Below, piece after piece: positions 1 through 9,160 of a stretch of DNA of 64,000 nucleotides. Source of the stretch: Paenibacillus_AA sp045062745 (GTDB lineage Bacteria > Bacillota > Bacilli > Paenibacillales > NBRC-103111). Numbering within the stretch: position 1 is the stretch's first letter; the number at the start of each line of letters is the position of its first letter. The position numbers and the translations under genes are program-made. Where the stretch lies: the NCBI RefSeq assembly GCF_045062745.1, contig NZ_JBJGED010000037.1:5679-69678 (forward strand), read 5' to 3'. The notes under the pieces are model-generated. The model saw only the letters and a list, made by a program, of their open reading frames with translations, made no database searches and was not told the origin of the DNA.

Positions 1-717
1 GCTGTTCATCGCAACCTCGCCGAGCTCTTCGAGCAGGCTGTAGTTCACCCATGCTCCGACCGCCGCGCCTACGCCCGGGATCAGCTGGAGCGTTTTGCGA
101 AAATCGATCGTGTCCCGGTATTCGGTCTGGAACTTCTCCCAATCGAACGTGCGGAGCGACATCGCGTTCACCGAGCCATCGCCCGGCGGCAGCAGCGACA
201 CGTGATTCCAGTCCCGCACTTTCCGGTACGTCTCAGCCCGTACATCCCCGCCGGAGAAGGCGAGCTGAAAAATATGCAAAATAAACACCCGCTCGCTCTC
301 CTCCTTGGTCGAGAACCCGTACACGTGCGCCAGCTCAAACAGAAACTTCAGCTTGATCGCGATCAGCGCAGGAAAATCCACTAGGCTGAGCACGAAGCCG
401 CCCGCCCCGGTGCCGGCGCCCTCTGCCGCAGCGAGCTTCTTGTATGTGGACAGGCACTCCGCGGCCCGCTCATCCCGCTCCTGCAGCGAGAGCCCGGTCA
501 AGGGAGGGGTGGCGGGTGCATAATCGAGCCCGACTTGAACGGATTGCACGATGCCTTTTACCACGGCCGTTAGCGTCTGGTGCACCTTTGCGGGAAGGAC
601 CTGGTTGATCCGGCTCTGGATGCGCTTGGACGTGCGAGCTACGACGCCAGGCGGCTTGAGCAGCGACTGTTCCCATGCGGCGAGCCGTACGCGGCAGCGG
701 GCTTCGTATGTAGACAT
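1..717 (-). CDS. EcsC family protein (3' end cut by the window edge)
   Basis: The reading frame starts at an ATG at 717 on the minus strand, preceded by a good AGGAGG site, and stays open to the window edge, so 239 codons are visible and the C-terminus is missing. It begins MSTYEARCRV. A hydrophobic stretch around residues 115-145, with FVLSLVDFPALIAIKLKF followed by FELAHVYGFS, is typical of the EcsC family (named after a gene next to the EcsAB exporter of Bacillus), as is the later sequence around LIPGVGAAVGAWVNY. The biochemical role of the family is unknown; members are thought to be membrane-associated. It is divergent from the small gene at 786. Family assignment is by recognition of these motifs. 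Confidence 0.75.
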   Translation of the reverse strand, partial: MSTYEARCRVRLAAWEQSLLKPPGVVARTSKRIQSRINQVLPAKVHQTLTAVVKGIVQSVQVGLDYAPATPPLTGLSLQERDERAAECLSTYKKLAAAEGAGTGAGGFVLSLVDFPALIAIKLKFLFELAHVYGFSTKEESERVFILHIFQLAFSGGDVRAETYRKVRDWNHVSLLPPGDGSVNAMSLRTFDWEKFQTEYRDTIDFRKTLQLIPGVGAAVGAWVNYSLLEELGEVAMNS

Positions 718-785
718 GTTGCACCTCCTGGAGTAAAATTAGAGGAAGAACCTGGAACATCGGAAAACCGGAAGGAGCGGCGGAA

Positions 786-1148
786 ATGTTGTACAAGTCC
801 TTGTTGTCCACGGAAGAATTGAACGAGCTGCTCTCCCCGGAGCAAGTGTCCGAGCTTGCCGCCGCCGATCGACAACCGAGAGAGCTGCACGCCCCTGCAT
901 CTGAGGAAGCTCAGAAGCGCATCCGGCAGCTCGAGCTGGACATTCTTAACCTGCTGCAGCGAGTGGAACTGCTGGAATACCGGCTATCCGTCTTGGCTGG
1001 CCAGACGGAGGCAGAACCGGCTGCGCTCCAAGAGACGGCAGCGTCGGGGGAGCCGGTGCAAGCCGCTTCAGAACCGGCGACTCCCCTTATTTTATCACGC
1101 GTGGAGAAATACAAGCAGCAGAAGCCGAAGAAATCGTTCTTCCGGTAG
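786..1148 (+). CDS. Small coiled-coil protein of unknown function
   Basis: A 120-residue protein starting at an ATG behind an AAGGAG site. Residues about 40-72 form a probable coiled coil (EAQKRIRQLELDILNLLQRV), followed by an Ala/Glu/Pro-rich linker and a very basic tail (EKYKQQKPKKSFFR). No signal peptide or membrane segment is visible, so it is probably cytoplasmic. It is divergent from the EcsC-like gene with about 70 bp between the start codons, and a hairpin follows it directly, so it is likely monocistronic. I do not recognise a family. Composition, ribosome-binding site and terminator support a real gene. Confidence 0.7.
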   Translation: MLYKSLLSTEELNELLSPEQVSELAAADRQPRELHAPASEEAQKRIRQLELDILNLLQRVELLEYRLSVLAGQTEAEPAALQETAASGEPVQAASEPATPLILSRVEKYKQQKPKKSFFR

Positions 1149-1187
1149 CTTTCCGGATTTGTATTTTGTCTATAGTAGTACCTACTG

Positions 1188-1214
1188 AAAGGGCTGCCGT
1201 TTGGCAGTCCTTCC
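1188..1214 (+). terminator. Probable terminator of the small coiled-coil gene
   Basis: GGGCTGCC and GGCAGTCC pair across a GTTT loop about 40 bp after the stop codon; the T-rich run after it is short. The following 280 bases (to about 1499) hold no gene I can support, only imperfect repeats of ATCGG type and an AT-rich TATGATAATAT stretch near 1441 that could be a -10 region for the next transcription unit. Confidence 0.5.
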
Positions 1215-1499
1215 GTGTTTCTACTTGAATTTTAATAGCGACCGATTCACATTACCAGCGAACCAGGCATCGGAACTTCCATTGTCTTGCTTATTCCGAT
1301 CACCGATGAGGAAGAGGGTGCATAATTGTCCGCTAAATAGTTAGAAATCATCCGAAAATCCGGACGGGTGATTGGAAACCTCGGTCAATCTTGGTCCAAA
1401 TCATGGATAATCCTGACCGCTAGAAGGCGTATTCGTGCTCTATGATAATATAGGCTCTCGAAATCGATCCGATGCTATTGAGTCCTAGGAGGGTGTCCA

Positions 1500-1643
1500 T
1501 TGCTTAGAAAAAAGAAAGCGGTATCAGTACACATGGCTTTTGTGTTGTTATCGAGTATTGTGGCAACGGGTTGTTCCAGTAAGAGCGAGCCGCCAGCGTC
1601 TTCAGCAAATCAGACTCCCGCGAAAGCGGACGAAAAACGGTAG
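1500..1643 (+). pseudogene. Truncated lipoprotein: N-terminal stub of a solute-binding protein
   Basis: A 47-codon frame starts at a TTG at 1500 behind GGAGGG and ends at a TAG at 1641-1643. It encodes a lipoprotein signal peptide (basic start LRKKKAV, hydrophobic core, lipobox VATGC, then a Ser/Pro/Ala-rich linker SSKSEPPASS), exactly the N-terminal layout of sugar-binding lipoproteins found elsewhere in this window. Nothing after the stop resembles the mature domain; only about 50 bp separate it from the next gene. I read it as the remnant of a deleted binding-protein gene. It could instead be a genuine tiny lipoprotein, since its signal and ribosome-binding site are intact. Confidence 0.55.
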
Positions 1644-1694
1644 GGCAGTGAAAGGTTGAGAGTTCATCCTATATGATGAGTGAGGTGGATTTAG

Positions 1695-4600
1695 ATGTTC
1701 AACAAGTTGAAACGGCGACAAGGGGTATCCATGCTTTTGTTTGTTTGCCTGCTAGTCAATTCCTTGTCATGGCCAGGCTCCTTCTCTGTTGCCGGCGCGG
1801 CAGATGCCGACAATTTGCTGCTCAACGGAGACTTCGAACAACAAGGTGCCAACGGGAAGCCCCTCAATTGGTCAGCGTTCCAACCGGCAAGTGTATTCGA
1901 GTCCGTGAGCAGTCCGGTACATGGCGGCAACCTAAGCGTAAAGCTTACGAGCAAAGGCGCGAATGGAGTACGAAGCGCCAAGATTCCCGTCACAGCAGGC
2001 AACATTTACACGGCGACCCTTCACTCCTTTAATGAAAGCGGAGCATCTTCGCTATATTTGGAGTTTTGGAATAGCAGCAATGTGAGGATTGCCGTCAAAA
2101 CACAGGATAATCTTGAGCGAGGGACATGGATACAGCAGAAGCTGATGATGCAGGCGCCAGCCGGTGCCGTGACGGCTACGGTCCTGCAGTATCAGGGGGC
2201 TGCGAATACAGGCGTCACTTATATTGACGATGCGGCCTTCGTGATGTCCAAACCGGTCAGCACCCCTTTTGCCGCTTTGAAGTTGTCTAGTCTTTCGCCT
2301 GGGGTAACAGAAAGCACTTACGGCGAGGCAAGGATCATCGAGACCACGGGTCCGGACCAATTCGCCGTATTCGAGCTTCCCGTAGAGCTGGCCGGGCAAT
2401 ATGAGGTGAGAATCGAGGGAGGAACGGATGCGGCCGGAGGGATAGCGGACGTATCCGTGGACGACAACTCCATAGGAACGATGAATTTCTACGGGAGCAG
2501 CGGAGGAGATACGCTGCCGATCGCCAAGACGGTGCATCTATCCTCCGGAATTCGTGAACTGAAGCTGGTATCGAAGGTAAAACAAGCGGAGTCTGAAGGT
2601 TATCGTCTTTGGCCCAAGAGGATTATACTCACGCTTAAGCAATATGATAATGCATTAGAAAGCATTTCACTCCGATTAGCATCCGGAAAATCAAAGCTTG
2701 CCGTAGGGGATACGGATTCCATTACGGTGAGCGGGAAGATGACCGATGGTGGGCTAGGGGATTTGGCCACAGCACAAATTGTATACGAATCCGGCAATAC
2801 CAATCTTGTCACGGTCGACGGAGCGGGCAAGCTGACGGCCGTCGGCGCGGGCAGTACGAACATTAAGGTCACGGTGACGAAGGATGGAGTTACTCGCAAC
2901 GCATCCCTTCCGGTTAGAATGATAAGCGCGGCGGGTAAAGCGGACAATATTCTTTTTAACGGAGGTTTGGAGAAAGCGACTAACGGCAAGCCGGATGGTT
3001 GGGTCAGCTATAACAATGATTCCGTATTCGCGACGGTTAACAACCCGGTTCATTCTGGGAGCTCTAGTGTCAAACTGACCAGCAACGGAGCCAACGGCCT
3101 TAGGAGCGCACCTATAAAAGTAGTGCCGGGAGTTACGTATAAAGCTTCCAGCTATTCGTACAACCAAAGCGGTGTCTCTAGCCTGTATCTGGAATTCTGG
3201 AATGCGAACAATCAACGAATTGGGGTTAAAACAGCAAATAACAATGAAATCGGCAAATGGGTTTATACGGAAAATATTATGTCGGCACCGGTAGGCACCG
3301 TTACCGCTACGGTCTTGCTTTACCAAACTACCGGGAATAAAGGGATCACCTATTATGACGACGTCGAGCTTACGGTCATCCCTAGTTATTATGTATTCGA
3401 GGAAATGAAACAATCGGACCGATCTCCGGGGCTCATCATGGGTTCGGTGGGAGAATCGCTACGGATCGAAAGCACCGCTGTGGGGCAATATGCTGAATTT
3501 GAGCTTCCTGTAGTCGTCTCAGGGCGATACAAGATCCGCTTAACCGGAGCAACCTCCCCTCATGGGGGTGTGGCTGACATACAAATCGACGGTCAAACGA
3601 TGGGAACGCTCGACTTCTATGGGTCTGGGGAAGTCGGGGAAGGGGAAAGCGTGTTGGACGTTTCCGCTGCTCTAGATCCTGGCCTTCATCGATTGAAGCT
3701 ACAGGTATCCGGAAAGAACGGGCAGTCAGGCGGTTATCATATGCTGCCTATTCAAGTCTCTCTTGTGTTAGACGTGCTGGATGAATACAAAAATAAACTG
3801 AATGGGAAGATCGCAGAGGTACGCAGCGAACTTGACCACGTGAAAGCGAACCTATTACCTGGCAGCGCTTCCGAGGATGTGTCTCTTGCGACGCAGGCGG
3901 CCCAACTGGATCAGAGGCTGATAACGCTAGTGCAACAGTCAGGTCAACCGGACATCAGCATGGATATCCTTTTTGATCTCATTGATGATGCAGACGATAT
4001 GATATGGGAGGTCAAGCGTCTCGCCAATTTCGTTGAAGCCCGGAAAGCGCGCCCGACTGCACCGTTTGGGCTTGCCGCTTCAGACTCCATGACGATCGTA
4101 TATCCGAATGACCTTCCTTGCCTATGTTCGACGATGCCGAACCGACTTTCGTTGGCCGGAGGCGAATACGAGAATATCCAAGCCGCTGTCCTGGCATACG
4201 ATAAGACCCTCCATAATGTGAAATCGGCTGTACAATCCATTACAGGCCCGGATGGAGCAGCAGTTGCCTCGTCCATGCTGGAAGCAACGGTGGCCCCGCT
4301 TGGTTCGGTCATGATAAGGCCGGCAGGGTATACGTTGCCGAAGCTAGCCAATAGTCCCGGCAATTACCACAGCTGGACACCGGATCCGATCCGTTCGGAT
4401 TTAGCTTCCGTGGACATTCCCGCCGGTACAATACAGCCATACTGGGTTGAGATCCATGCCGCGAGTCATGCCCAACCGGGTAATTACCGCGTGACTGTGA
4501 CGTTCGAAGCGGATGGTATTCCCGTCCAAACGTTAGATATTGATGTAACCGTATGGCCGTTTTCGATTCAGGAGAGACCTATATTGCCGACATCCATGTC

Positions 4601-6344
4601 TTCGAATCCCGTAAATATTTATAGTACTTACGGCCTTACCGACCCGGACGAGAAAAAACAAATGTGGAACAAATATGTCGATTTCCTTGAAACCTATAAG
4701 ATCGAGCCGGATTTAATTTATCGCGGTACCCCTCCAACCGTTGAGGAATTGCAGAGAATCGACGATAAATGGGGATTGAAGCAATTTAATATTCTCTATA
4801 TCGACCCCCGCGTCGGTTTCGATCTGAGCAAGCCGGAAACATGGCAAGCACGGATTGATATGTTCCTGACCAAGATCGGCACGGCTTTGGCGGAATATGA
4901 GCAAGCCGGGTTTGCCGACAGGGCTTATGTATATGGCTTTGATGAGGCTACAGGGCAGTACGCCACCTTGGCGAAGACCATTTTACAGCAGCTCAATGAC
5001 AGATTTCCGAATCTTCCTGTCATGACGACCTATTGGGGAGATCGAACGTATGGCGAAGCAAGCGGCTTGAGCGGGCTATTCGATATTTGGGTTCCATTGG
5101 TGGATGATATCGATCATAATGCAAAGGTAAGGGCTCAGCAGCGTGGGGATAAAGTATATTGGTATATCGCAGTAGGAGTGCGGGATCCGTTCCCGAACTG
5201 GTTCAACGGATACCAGCCGAGTGATACAAGGGTCTTAATGGGGCCGTTATCGTATAAGAGAGATGTCGATGGTTTCCTTTATTATAATATTTCACGGTGG
5301 AACAATTATCTGCCTATGTCCGACGGCATTCTAAGCAATTGGAACCCGAGAACCTTCCCGGGAGCCGACGGGGACGGATCGTTGTTTTATCCCGGACCGG
5401 AGGGCCCGTTAGCCTCGCAGAGGCTGAATAACTTCCGTGACGGCATGGAGGATTATAATCTGCTCTCTGAGTTGGAAATTCGGCTTAACCAGACTGCAGG
5501 CGTACCCGATCCAGTAATTGCACAGGCAAGGGATCTGCTCCATACCGGCGCAGTAGCAGCCGACGAAACCCACTACACGAAGGATCCTGTAGTGTATCGT
5601 CAATGGCGGGAATTGGTTGCGAACATGATCATCGGCCTGGAACCATACAAGGAGAACGCGTCAGTCACTTATGCGGGTGACCGTGTTGCCGACGAATCGA
5701 ATGATCTGCAGCTGGCTGCGCAAGTGCAGCGGGGACAGAACGGGACCCCCGGGAATCTGGAAGGACTGCCGATCCGCTTCACGATTCAATCGATCGGCAC
5801 AGATGGTTCGCGAACGCCGGTTTCTGTGCCGGACTTGAAGAAGGTGTACACAACGGACAGTCAGGGCAAGGTAACTACAACCATTAGGCTGCCCGCCGGC
5901 TTGTATGACGTTCAAGTGGATTTGTTGGATAACAGATTCTATAAAACGGCAACTTCTGCTGCAGACTTGGCAGTAAGAAGCACAATGGATGAAGAAGTAA
6001 AATTGAATGGGTTTATTCGATTGCCTGCTGATAGTTTGTTCGGGGGAATCGGGGAGAAGATGCACTTTAACGTAGAACTGGGTACTGCGAATGATGAGCA
6101 ATGGCGTATGCATGTGGAGCCGCAGGGCGTAGACTTGAACATTTCTTCGGTGGATTGGGTAATCGTTACAGGTAATAACGAATATTTGCAAGGCAAGATG
6201 CAAGTAGGTGGTATCGAGTATACAGTGCGAGTGAGTGTCAGCCACTCGACCAGACCCCAAAAAGACGTCGTTTCCATCCAGGTGTGGAGCGGAAACGATT
6301 CAGCCGGAACGCCTCTGGTGAACTTAATCGCGGATTTCAACTAG
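1695..6344 (+). CDS. Secreted multidomain protein with DUF4091/GH123-like glycosidase domain
   Basis: 1549 residues. The start ATG follows GAGGTGG. Residues 1-35 are a signal peptide. Two copies of a carbohydrate-binding-like module (starting near residues 41 and 417; NGDFE/NGGLE followed by NGKP) are each followed by a second beta-rich module (FAVFELPV and YAEFELPV), with a Big_2-like Ig domain between the two sets (about 325-410). A helical linker (about 700-800) leads to the catalytic part (about 850-1290), which contains YGFDEA (Asp1083-Glu1084), resembling the Asp-Glu pair of GH123 N-acetylgalactosaminidases, and the DUF4091 hallmark RDGMEDYNLL (from Arg1248). The C-terminus is Ig-like. 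No LPXTG or SLH anchor is seen, so it is probably free or glycan-bound outside the cell. The family call is firm; the substrate is not known. Confidence 0.8.
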   Translation: MFNKLKRRQGVSMLLFVCLLVNSLSWPGSFSVAGAADADNLLLNGDFEQQGANGKPLNWSAFQPASVFESVSSPVHGGNLSVKLTSKGANGVRSAKIPVTAGNIYTATLHSFNESGASSLYLEFWNSSNVRIAVKTQDNLERGTWIQQKLMMQAPAGAVTATVLQYQGAANTGVTYIDDAAFVMSKPVSTPFAALKLSSLSPGVTESTYGEARIIETTGPDQFAVFELPVELAGQYEVRIEGGTDAAGGIADVSVDDNSIGTMNFYGSSGGDTLPIAKTVHLSSGIRELKLVSKVKQAESEGYRLWPKRIILTLKQYDNALESISLRLASGKSKLAVGDTDSITVSGKMTDGGLGDLATAQIVYESGNTNLVTVDGAGKLTAVGAGSTNIKVTVTKDGVTRNASLPVRMISAAGKADNILFNGGLEKATNGKPDGWVSYNNDSVFATVNNPVHSGSSSVKLTSNGANGLRSAPIKVVPGVTYKASSYSYNQSGVSSLYLEFWNANNQRIGVKTANNNEIGKWVYTENIMSAPVGTVTATVLLYQTTGNKGITYYDDVELTVIPSYYVFEEMKQSDRSPGLIMGSVGESLRIESTAVGQYAEFELPVVVSGRYKIRLTGATSPHGGVADIQIDGQTMGTLDFYGSGEVGEGESVLDVSAALDPGLHRLKLQVSGKNGQSGGYHMLPIQVSLVLDVLDEYKNKLNGKIAEVRSELDHVKANLLPGSASEDVSLATQAAQLDQRLITLVQQSGQPDISMDILFDLIDDADDMIWEVKRLANFVEARKARPTAPFGLAASDSMTIVYPNDLPCLCSTMPNRLSLAGGEYENIQAAVLAYDKTLHNVKSAVQSITGPDGAAVASSMLEATVAPLGSVMIRPAGYTLPKLANSPGNYHSWTPDPIRSDLASVDIPAGTIQPYWVEIHAASHAQPGNYRVTVTFEADGIPVQTLDIDVTVWPFSIQERPILPTSMSSNPVNIYSTYGLTDPDEKKQMWNKYVDFLETYKIEPDLIYRGTPPTVEELQRIDDKWGLKQFNILYIDPRVGFDLSKPETWQARIDMFLTKIGTALAEYEQAGFADRAYVYGFDEATGQYATLAKTILQQLNDRFPNLPVMTTYWGDRTYGEASGLSGLFDIWVPLVDDIDHNAKVRAQQRGDKVYWYIAVGVRDPFPNWFNGYQPSDTRVLMGPLSYKRDVDGFLYYNISRWNNYLPMSDGILSNWNPRTFPGADGDGSLFYPGPEGPLASQRLNNFRDGMEDYNLLSELEIRLNQTAGVPDPVIAQARDLLHTGAVAADETHYTKDPVVYRQWRELVANMIIGLEPYKENASVTYAGDRVADESNDLQLAAQVQRGQNGTPGNLEGLPIRFTIQSIGTDGSRTPVSVPDLKKVYTTDSQGKVTTTIRLPAGLYDVQVDLLDNRFYKTATSAADLAVRSTMDEEVKLNGFIRLPADSLFGGIGEKMHFNVELGTANDEQWRMHVEPQGVDLNISSVDWVIVTGNNEYLQGKMQVGGIEYTVRVSVSHSTRPQKDVVSIQVWSGNDSAGTPLVNLIADFN

Positions 6345-6366
6345 CCCCTGATAGGATACAGTTTCT

Positions 6367-6412
6367 AACGCAATCAACCCGATCCAATAAGATCGGGTTG
6401 ATTGCGTTACTT
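6367..6412. terminator. Bidirectional terminator between convergent genes
   Basis: A perfect 18-bp inverted repeat (6367-6384 and 6391-6408, loop CAATAA) lies between the stop of the large secreted protein and the stop of the ABC ATPase gene on the opposite strand. It can serve both transcription units. Confidence 0.8.
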
Positions 6413-6422
6413 TTACAACTGT

Positions 6423-7169
6423 TCAAATCGTATACGTGCCGATGTCGAGGCTGTCCATCACTTGCTCGCGGAGCTTGACGAACTCGGCGCTGTTGCGGTT
6501 GCGGGGCCGCTCCATGTCGGCCTTCACGGTCCGCACGATGCGGCCGGGCCGCGGGCTCATCACGTAGATCGTATCGGCCAGATAGACGGCCTCGTCGATG
6601 TCGTGGGTGATGAGCAGCACCGTCTTGCCGGAGCCGCGCCATAGCTTGATCAGCTCGTTCTGCATCGTGAGCCGGGTGATGGCGTCGAGCGCCCCGTACG
6701 GCTCGTCGAGCAGCAGCACCTCCGGGTTCATCACCAGCGCGCGGGCGATCGAGGCGCGCTGCTTCATCCCGCCGGACAGCTGGTGCGGGTAATACTTCTG
6801 GAAGCCGCTCAGGCCGACCTTCTCCAGCATGGCGTCGACGCGCTGCTTGCGCTCGGCCGGAGCGACCTTCGCCAGCTCCAGGCCGAAGCCGACGTTGTCC
6901 TCGACTGTCCGCCAAGGGTACAGGGCGTGCTCCTGAAAAATCAGTACGCGCTGAGGGTCGGGCTCGCGGATGACTTGACCGTTCGCCAGCACTTGGCCGG
7001 TCGACGGGTGCTCGAGGCCGGCGATCATGCGCAGCACGGTGCTCTTGCCGCAGCCGGACGGGCCGACGATGGCGGCGAACTCGCCCTTCTCGATCGTCAG
7101 ATTGAGGTTCGAGAGCACCTCGAGCGGGCCGAATTGCTTCGTGATGTTGTCGATCTGGATCGTCTGCAT
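6423..7169 (-). CDS. ABC importer ATP-binding subunit, sulfonate/nitrate/taurine type
   Basis: 248 residues. All nucleotide-binding motifs are present: Walker A GPSGCGKST near residue 37, Q-loop FQEH, signature LSGGMKQRAS, Walker B VLLLDEP, D-loop and the switch His in ITHDIDEA. The sequence is of the SsuB/TauB/NrtD class (RTVEDNVGFGLE, YPHQLSGGMKQR). It energises uptake through the permease encoded just upstream. The start codon overlaps the permease stop by one base (TAATG), so the two are translationally coupled. The substrate cannot be told from the ATPase; no sulfonate monooxygenase gene is nearby. Confidence 0.88.
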   Translation of the reverse strand: MQTIQIDNITKQFGPLEVLSNLNLTIEKGEFAAIVGPSGCGKSTVLRMIAGLEHPSTGQVLANGQVIREPDPQRVLIFQEHALYPWRTVEDNVGFGLELAKVAPAERKQRVDAMLEKVGLSGFQKYYPHQLSGGMKQRASIARALVMNPEVLLLDEPYGALDAITRLTMQNELIKLWRGSGKTVLLITHDIDEAVYLADTIYVMSPRPGRIVRTVKADMERPRNRNSAEFVKLREQVMDSLDIGTYTI

Positions 7170-7984
7170 TATTCATTCCCTCCCTGCACATAGCGCCAGT
7201 GCAGCAGCTTGCGCTTCAGCCGCTCGAGCACCAGATGGTCGAGGATGGCGGCGATCGCGCCGATGCACATGATGCTCAGCAGCACGCCTTCCATATCGGC
7301 GATCTCGCCCCGCCAGCTGGAGTAATAGCCGAGGCCGGACGTCGCGCCGCCGACCATCTCGGCCGCGATGAGCGAGCGCCACGCGTTGCCGAACGCCACT
7401 TGGGCGCCGGTCATGAACGCCGGCAGCGACTCGGGGGCGAACACCTTGGTCACTTGCTGGGACTTGGACGCCCCGAGCACGCGGGCGAGCTCGAGATGCG
7501 TCCGGTTCACGCCCTCGGTGGCGTTCAGCACGGAGAGCGCCATCGGGAAGAAACTCGCGATTGTGATGACGGTGATGATCGTGGCGTTCCCGAAGCCGAG
7601 CAGAATGACGAAGAACGGCACCCATGTGATCGGCGGAATGGACTGCAGGATGGAGATGAGGCTGCGCAGGTACAGCGCGAACGCCTTCGAAGCGCCGCCC
7701 AGGAGGCCGAGCACGGCCCCGAACAGGCAAGCGACCGGATAACCGACCGCGAGACGCAGAAGACTGCTCTTGATCCCGTTCATGAAATCGGGATTCGTGA
7801 AGCTGCGGAAGAGCCGCTTGAATACGAACGGCACGTCCGGCAGCAGGTACACCGGCAAGAAGAACGCTACGATCTGCCATATAGCAAGAAGGCTGCCGAT
7901 CGCAGCGACGAACGGCAGCACCTTGCGTATGGAGGAGCCGGCTTTGGAAGTCTTGTTCTTGGTAGCGGGTGTAGATGAGTTCAC
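7169..7984 (-). CDS. ABC importer permease, SsuC/TauC/NrtB type
   Basis: 271 residues starting at a GTG behind AAGGAG with 9 bp spacing. After a basic N-terminal tail, about six membrane helices follow, with the binding-protein-dependent permease (EAA) loop in the C-terminal half (ELARVLGASKSQQ ... SLPAFMTGAQVAFGNAWRS), which docks on the ATPase. It forms the membrane channel of the importer with the lipoprotein gene 13 bp upstream and the ATPase gene overlapping downstream. The class imports sulfonates, taurine, nitrate or related small molecules, sometimes pyrimidine precursors. Confidence 0.87.
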   Translation of the reverse strand: MNSSTPATKNKTSKAGSSIRKVLPFVAAIGSLLAIWQIVAFFLPVYLLPDVPFVFKRLFRSFTNPDFMNGIKSSLLRLAVGYPVACLFGAVLGLLGGASKAFALYLRSLISILQSIPPITWVPFFVILLGFGNATIITVITIASFFPMALSVLNATEGVNRTHLELARVLGASKSQQVTKVFAPESLPAFMTGAQVAFGNAWRSLIAAEMVGGATSGLGYYSSWRGEIADMEGVLLSIMCIGAIAAILDHLVLERLKRKLLHWRYVQGGNE

Positions 7985-7997
7985 CGACTAAATCTCC

Positions 7998-9077
7998 TTA
8001 CGATTTTTTTTGCTGATTTTGCCAGGTCAGATCCAGAATGTCTTCCACCTTAACCGGCTTATCCAGCGCTTTTTGCTCTAACAAGAGATCGGAAATTTCC
8101 TGCATGCGTTTGATATGATCGGCATTGATCTCCCAGTTGAACTGCTGAGATTCGATCGATTCCTTGATGACGGAGGTTGCTTTCACTTCGCCTTTATCCG
8201 TCTTCAACGTATCGCCTTCGATGAAGCGCTTCGTGATGAGATCGGCCGCCTTCTGCGGATCCTTCTGCAGCAGCTCGATCGCTTCCTTCTGGGAATCGAG
8301 CATCCGGTTCACGCCTTCGCGGTTTTTCTTCAGCGCTTCGTCCGTCGTGATGACGACCATGCACGGGAACGGCCACACTTTGCCGACCTCGTATATTTGC
8401 TTCACCGGCATCGTCTTCGTGGCGATCTTATCGTAGGGCTCGAACACGAACGCCGCATCGATCGCGCCCCCGGCGAGGGATTGGATCGCTTGGGCCGGCT
8501 CGACGTACACCATTTGCAGGTCGTTCTTGGTCAGCTTGGCATTCTTAAGCGTCACGCCGGTCAACACGGTATCGGCGGTGCTGCCGGCCTTTTGGGAACC
8601 GAGGCGCTTGCCCTTCAGGTCTTCGACCTTGTTGATGCCGCTGTCGTTCCGAACCAGAATGCTATGGAAGCCCATCTGCGCTCCGCCTACAACCTTCAGC
8701 CCGGCGCCCTTGGAAGCCCACGCGACCGCATTCGTGAAGCCGAGCACGCCGGCGTCCACATCTCCGCCCACCATCGCTTTGATGAGGTCCGTGCCGCTCT
8801 CGAACGCCTGCATCTTCACATTCAGCCCGTTCTTCTCGTACAGCTTCGCATCGAAGGCCACCATCGCTTGGGCATCGTCCATCACGTTCAGGTAACCGAT
8901 CTTGAGATCCTTCACTTCTTTCTTGGCGCTAGCTGCCGGCGTAGCCGCTCCGCCTTGAGTCTTCGTATCGGATGCTTTCTCCCCGCAGGCGCTGACGGCC
9001 AGCATGGACGCCGCTAATGTTAAGCCCAGCAGCAGCTTGGGTAATTTGCCTCTGGTCCGGGCATTGCGAATCGACAT
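7998..9077 (-). CDS. Substrate-binding lipoprotein, SsuA/NMT1-like
   Basis: The start is placed at ATG 9077 (MSIRNARTRG), 6-8 bp after an AGGGGG site; a longer frame from 9110 lacks a clear site. This gives 359 residues: a lipoprotein signal with lipobox MLAVSAC, a Thr/Gly/Ala linker, then a two-lobed periplasmic-binding-protein fold of the NMT1/SsuA class (KIGYLNVMDDAQAMVA, LKGKRLGSQKAGSTADT, GAIDAAFVFEPYDKIA). It captures the substrate at the outer membrane face for the downstream permease and ATPase. It is the first gene of the operon and sits behind a near-consensus promoter. The substrate is uncertain: sulfonates are the commonest guess for the class. Confidence 0.85.
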   Translation of the reverse strand: MSIRNARTRGKLPKLLLGLTLAASMLAVSACGEKASDTKTQGGAATPAASAKKEVKDLKIGYLNVMDDAQAMVAFDAKLYEKNGLNVKMQAFESGTDLIKAMVGGDVDAGVLGFTNAVAWASKGAGLKVVGGAQMGFHSILVRNDSGINKVEDLKGKRLGSQKAGSTADTVLTGVTLKNAKLTKNDLQMVYVEPAQAIQSLAGGAIDAAFVFEPYDKIATKTMPVKQIYEVGKVWPFPCMVVITTDEALKKNREGVNRMLDSQKEAIELLQKDPQKAADLITKRFIEGDTLKTDKGEVKATSVIKESIESQQFNWEINADHIKRMQEISDLLLEQKALDKPVKVEDILDLTWQNQQKKS

Positions 9078-9131
9078 TTCTATAAGTCCCCCTATCCATA
9101 TTAAAACCATAATTCCTACTGTTTTAATAGG

Positions 9132-9160
9132 ATTATAAAAGTCCAGTCGCGAACCGTCAA
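9132..9160 (-). promoter_or_regulatory. Near-consensus sigma-A promoter of the ABC importer operon
   Basis: On the minus strand, TTGACG (9155-9160) and TATAAT (9132-9137) are separated by exactly 17 bp. Transcription would start near 9125. An inverted repeat, TCCTA-N9-TAGGA (9114-9132), lies over the predicted start and could be an operator. Confidence 0.8.

Noticed and set aside
7199..7978. 259-codon frame opposite the importer permease gene
   Set aside because: His/Arg-rich composition, no ribosome-binding site, complementary to a clear permease.
8115..9017. 300-codon frame opposite the binding lipoprotein
   Set aside because: Shadow of a GC-rich gene; the product is unlike any family and lacks initiation signals.
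8990..9160. SAM or other sulfur riboswitch upstream of the sulfonate-type importer
   Set aside because: The leader between promoter and start codon is only about 50 bases and lacks the expected stems.
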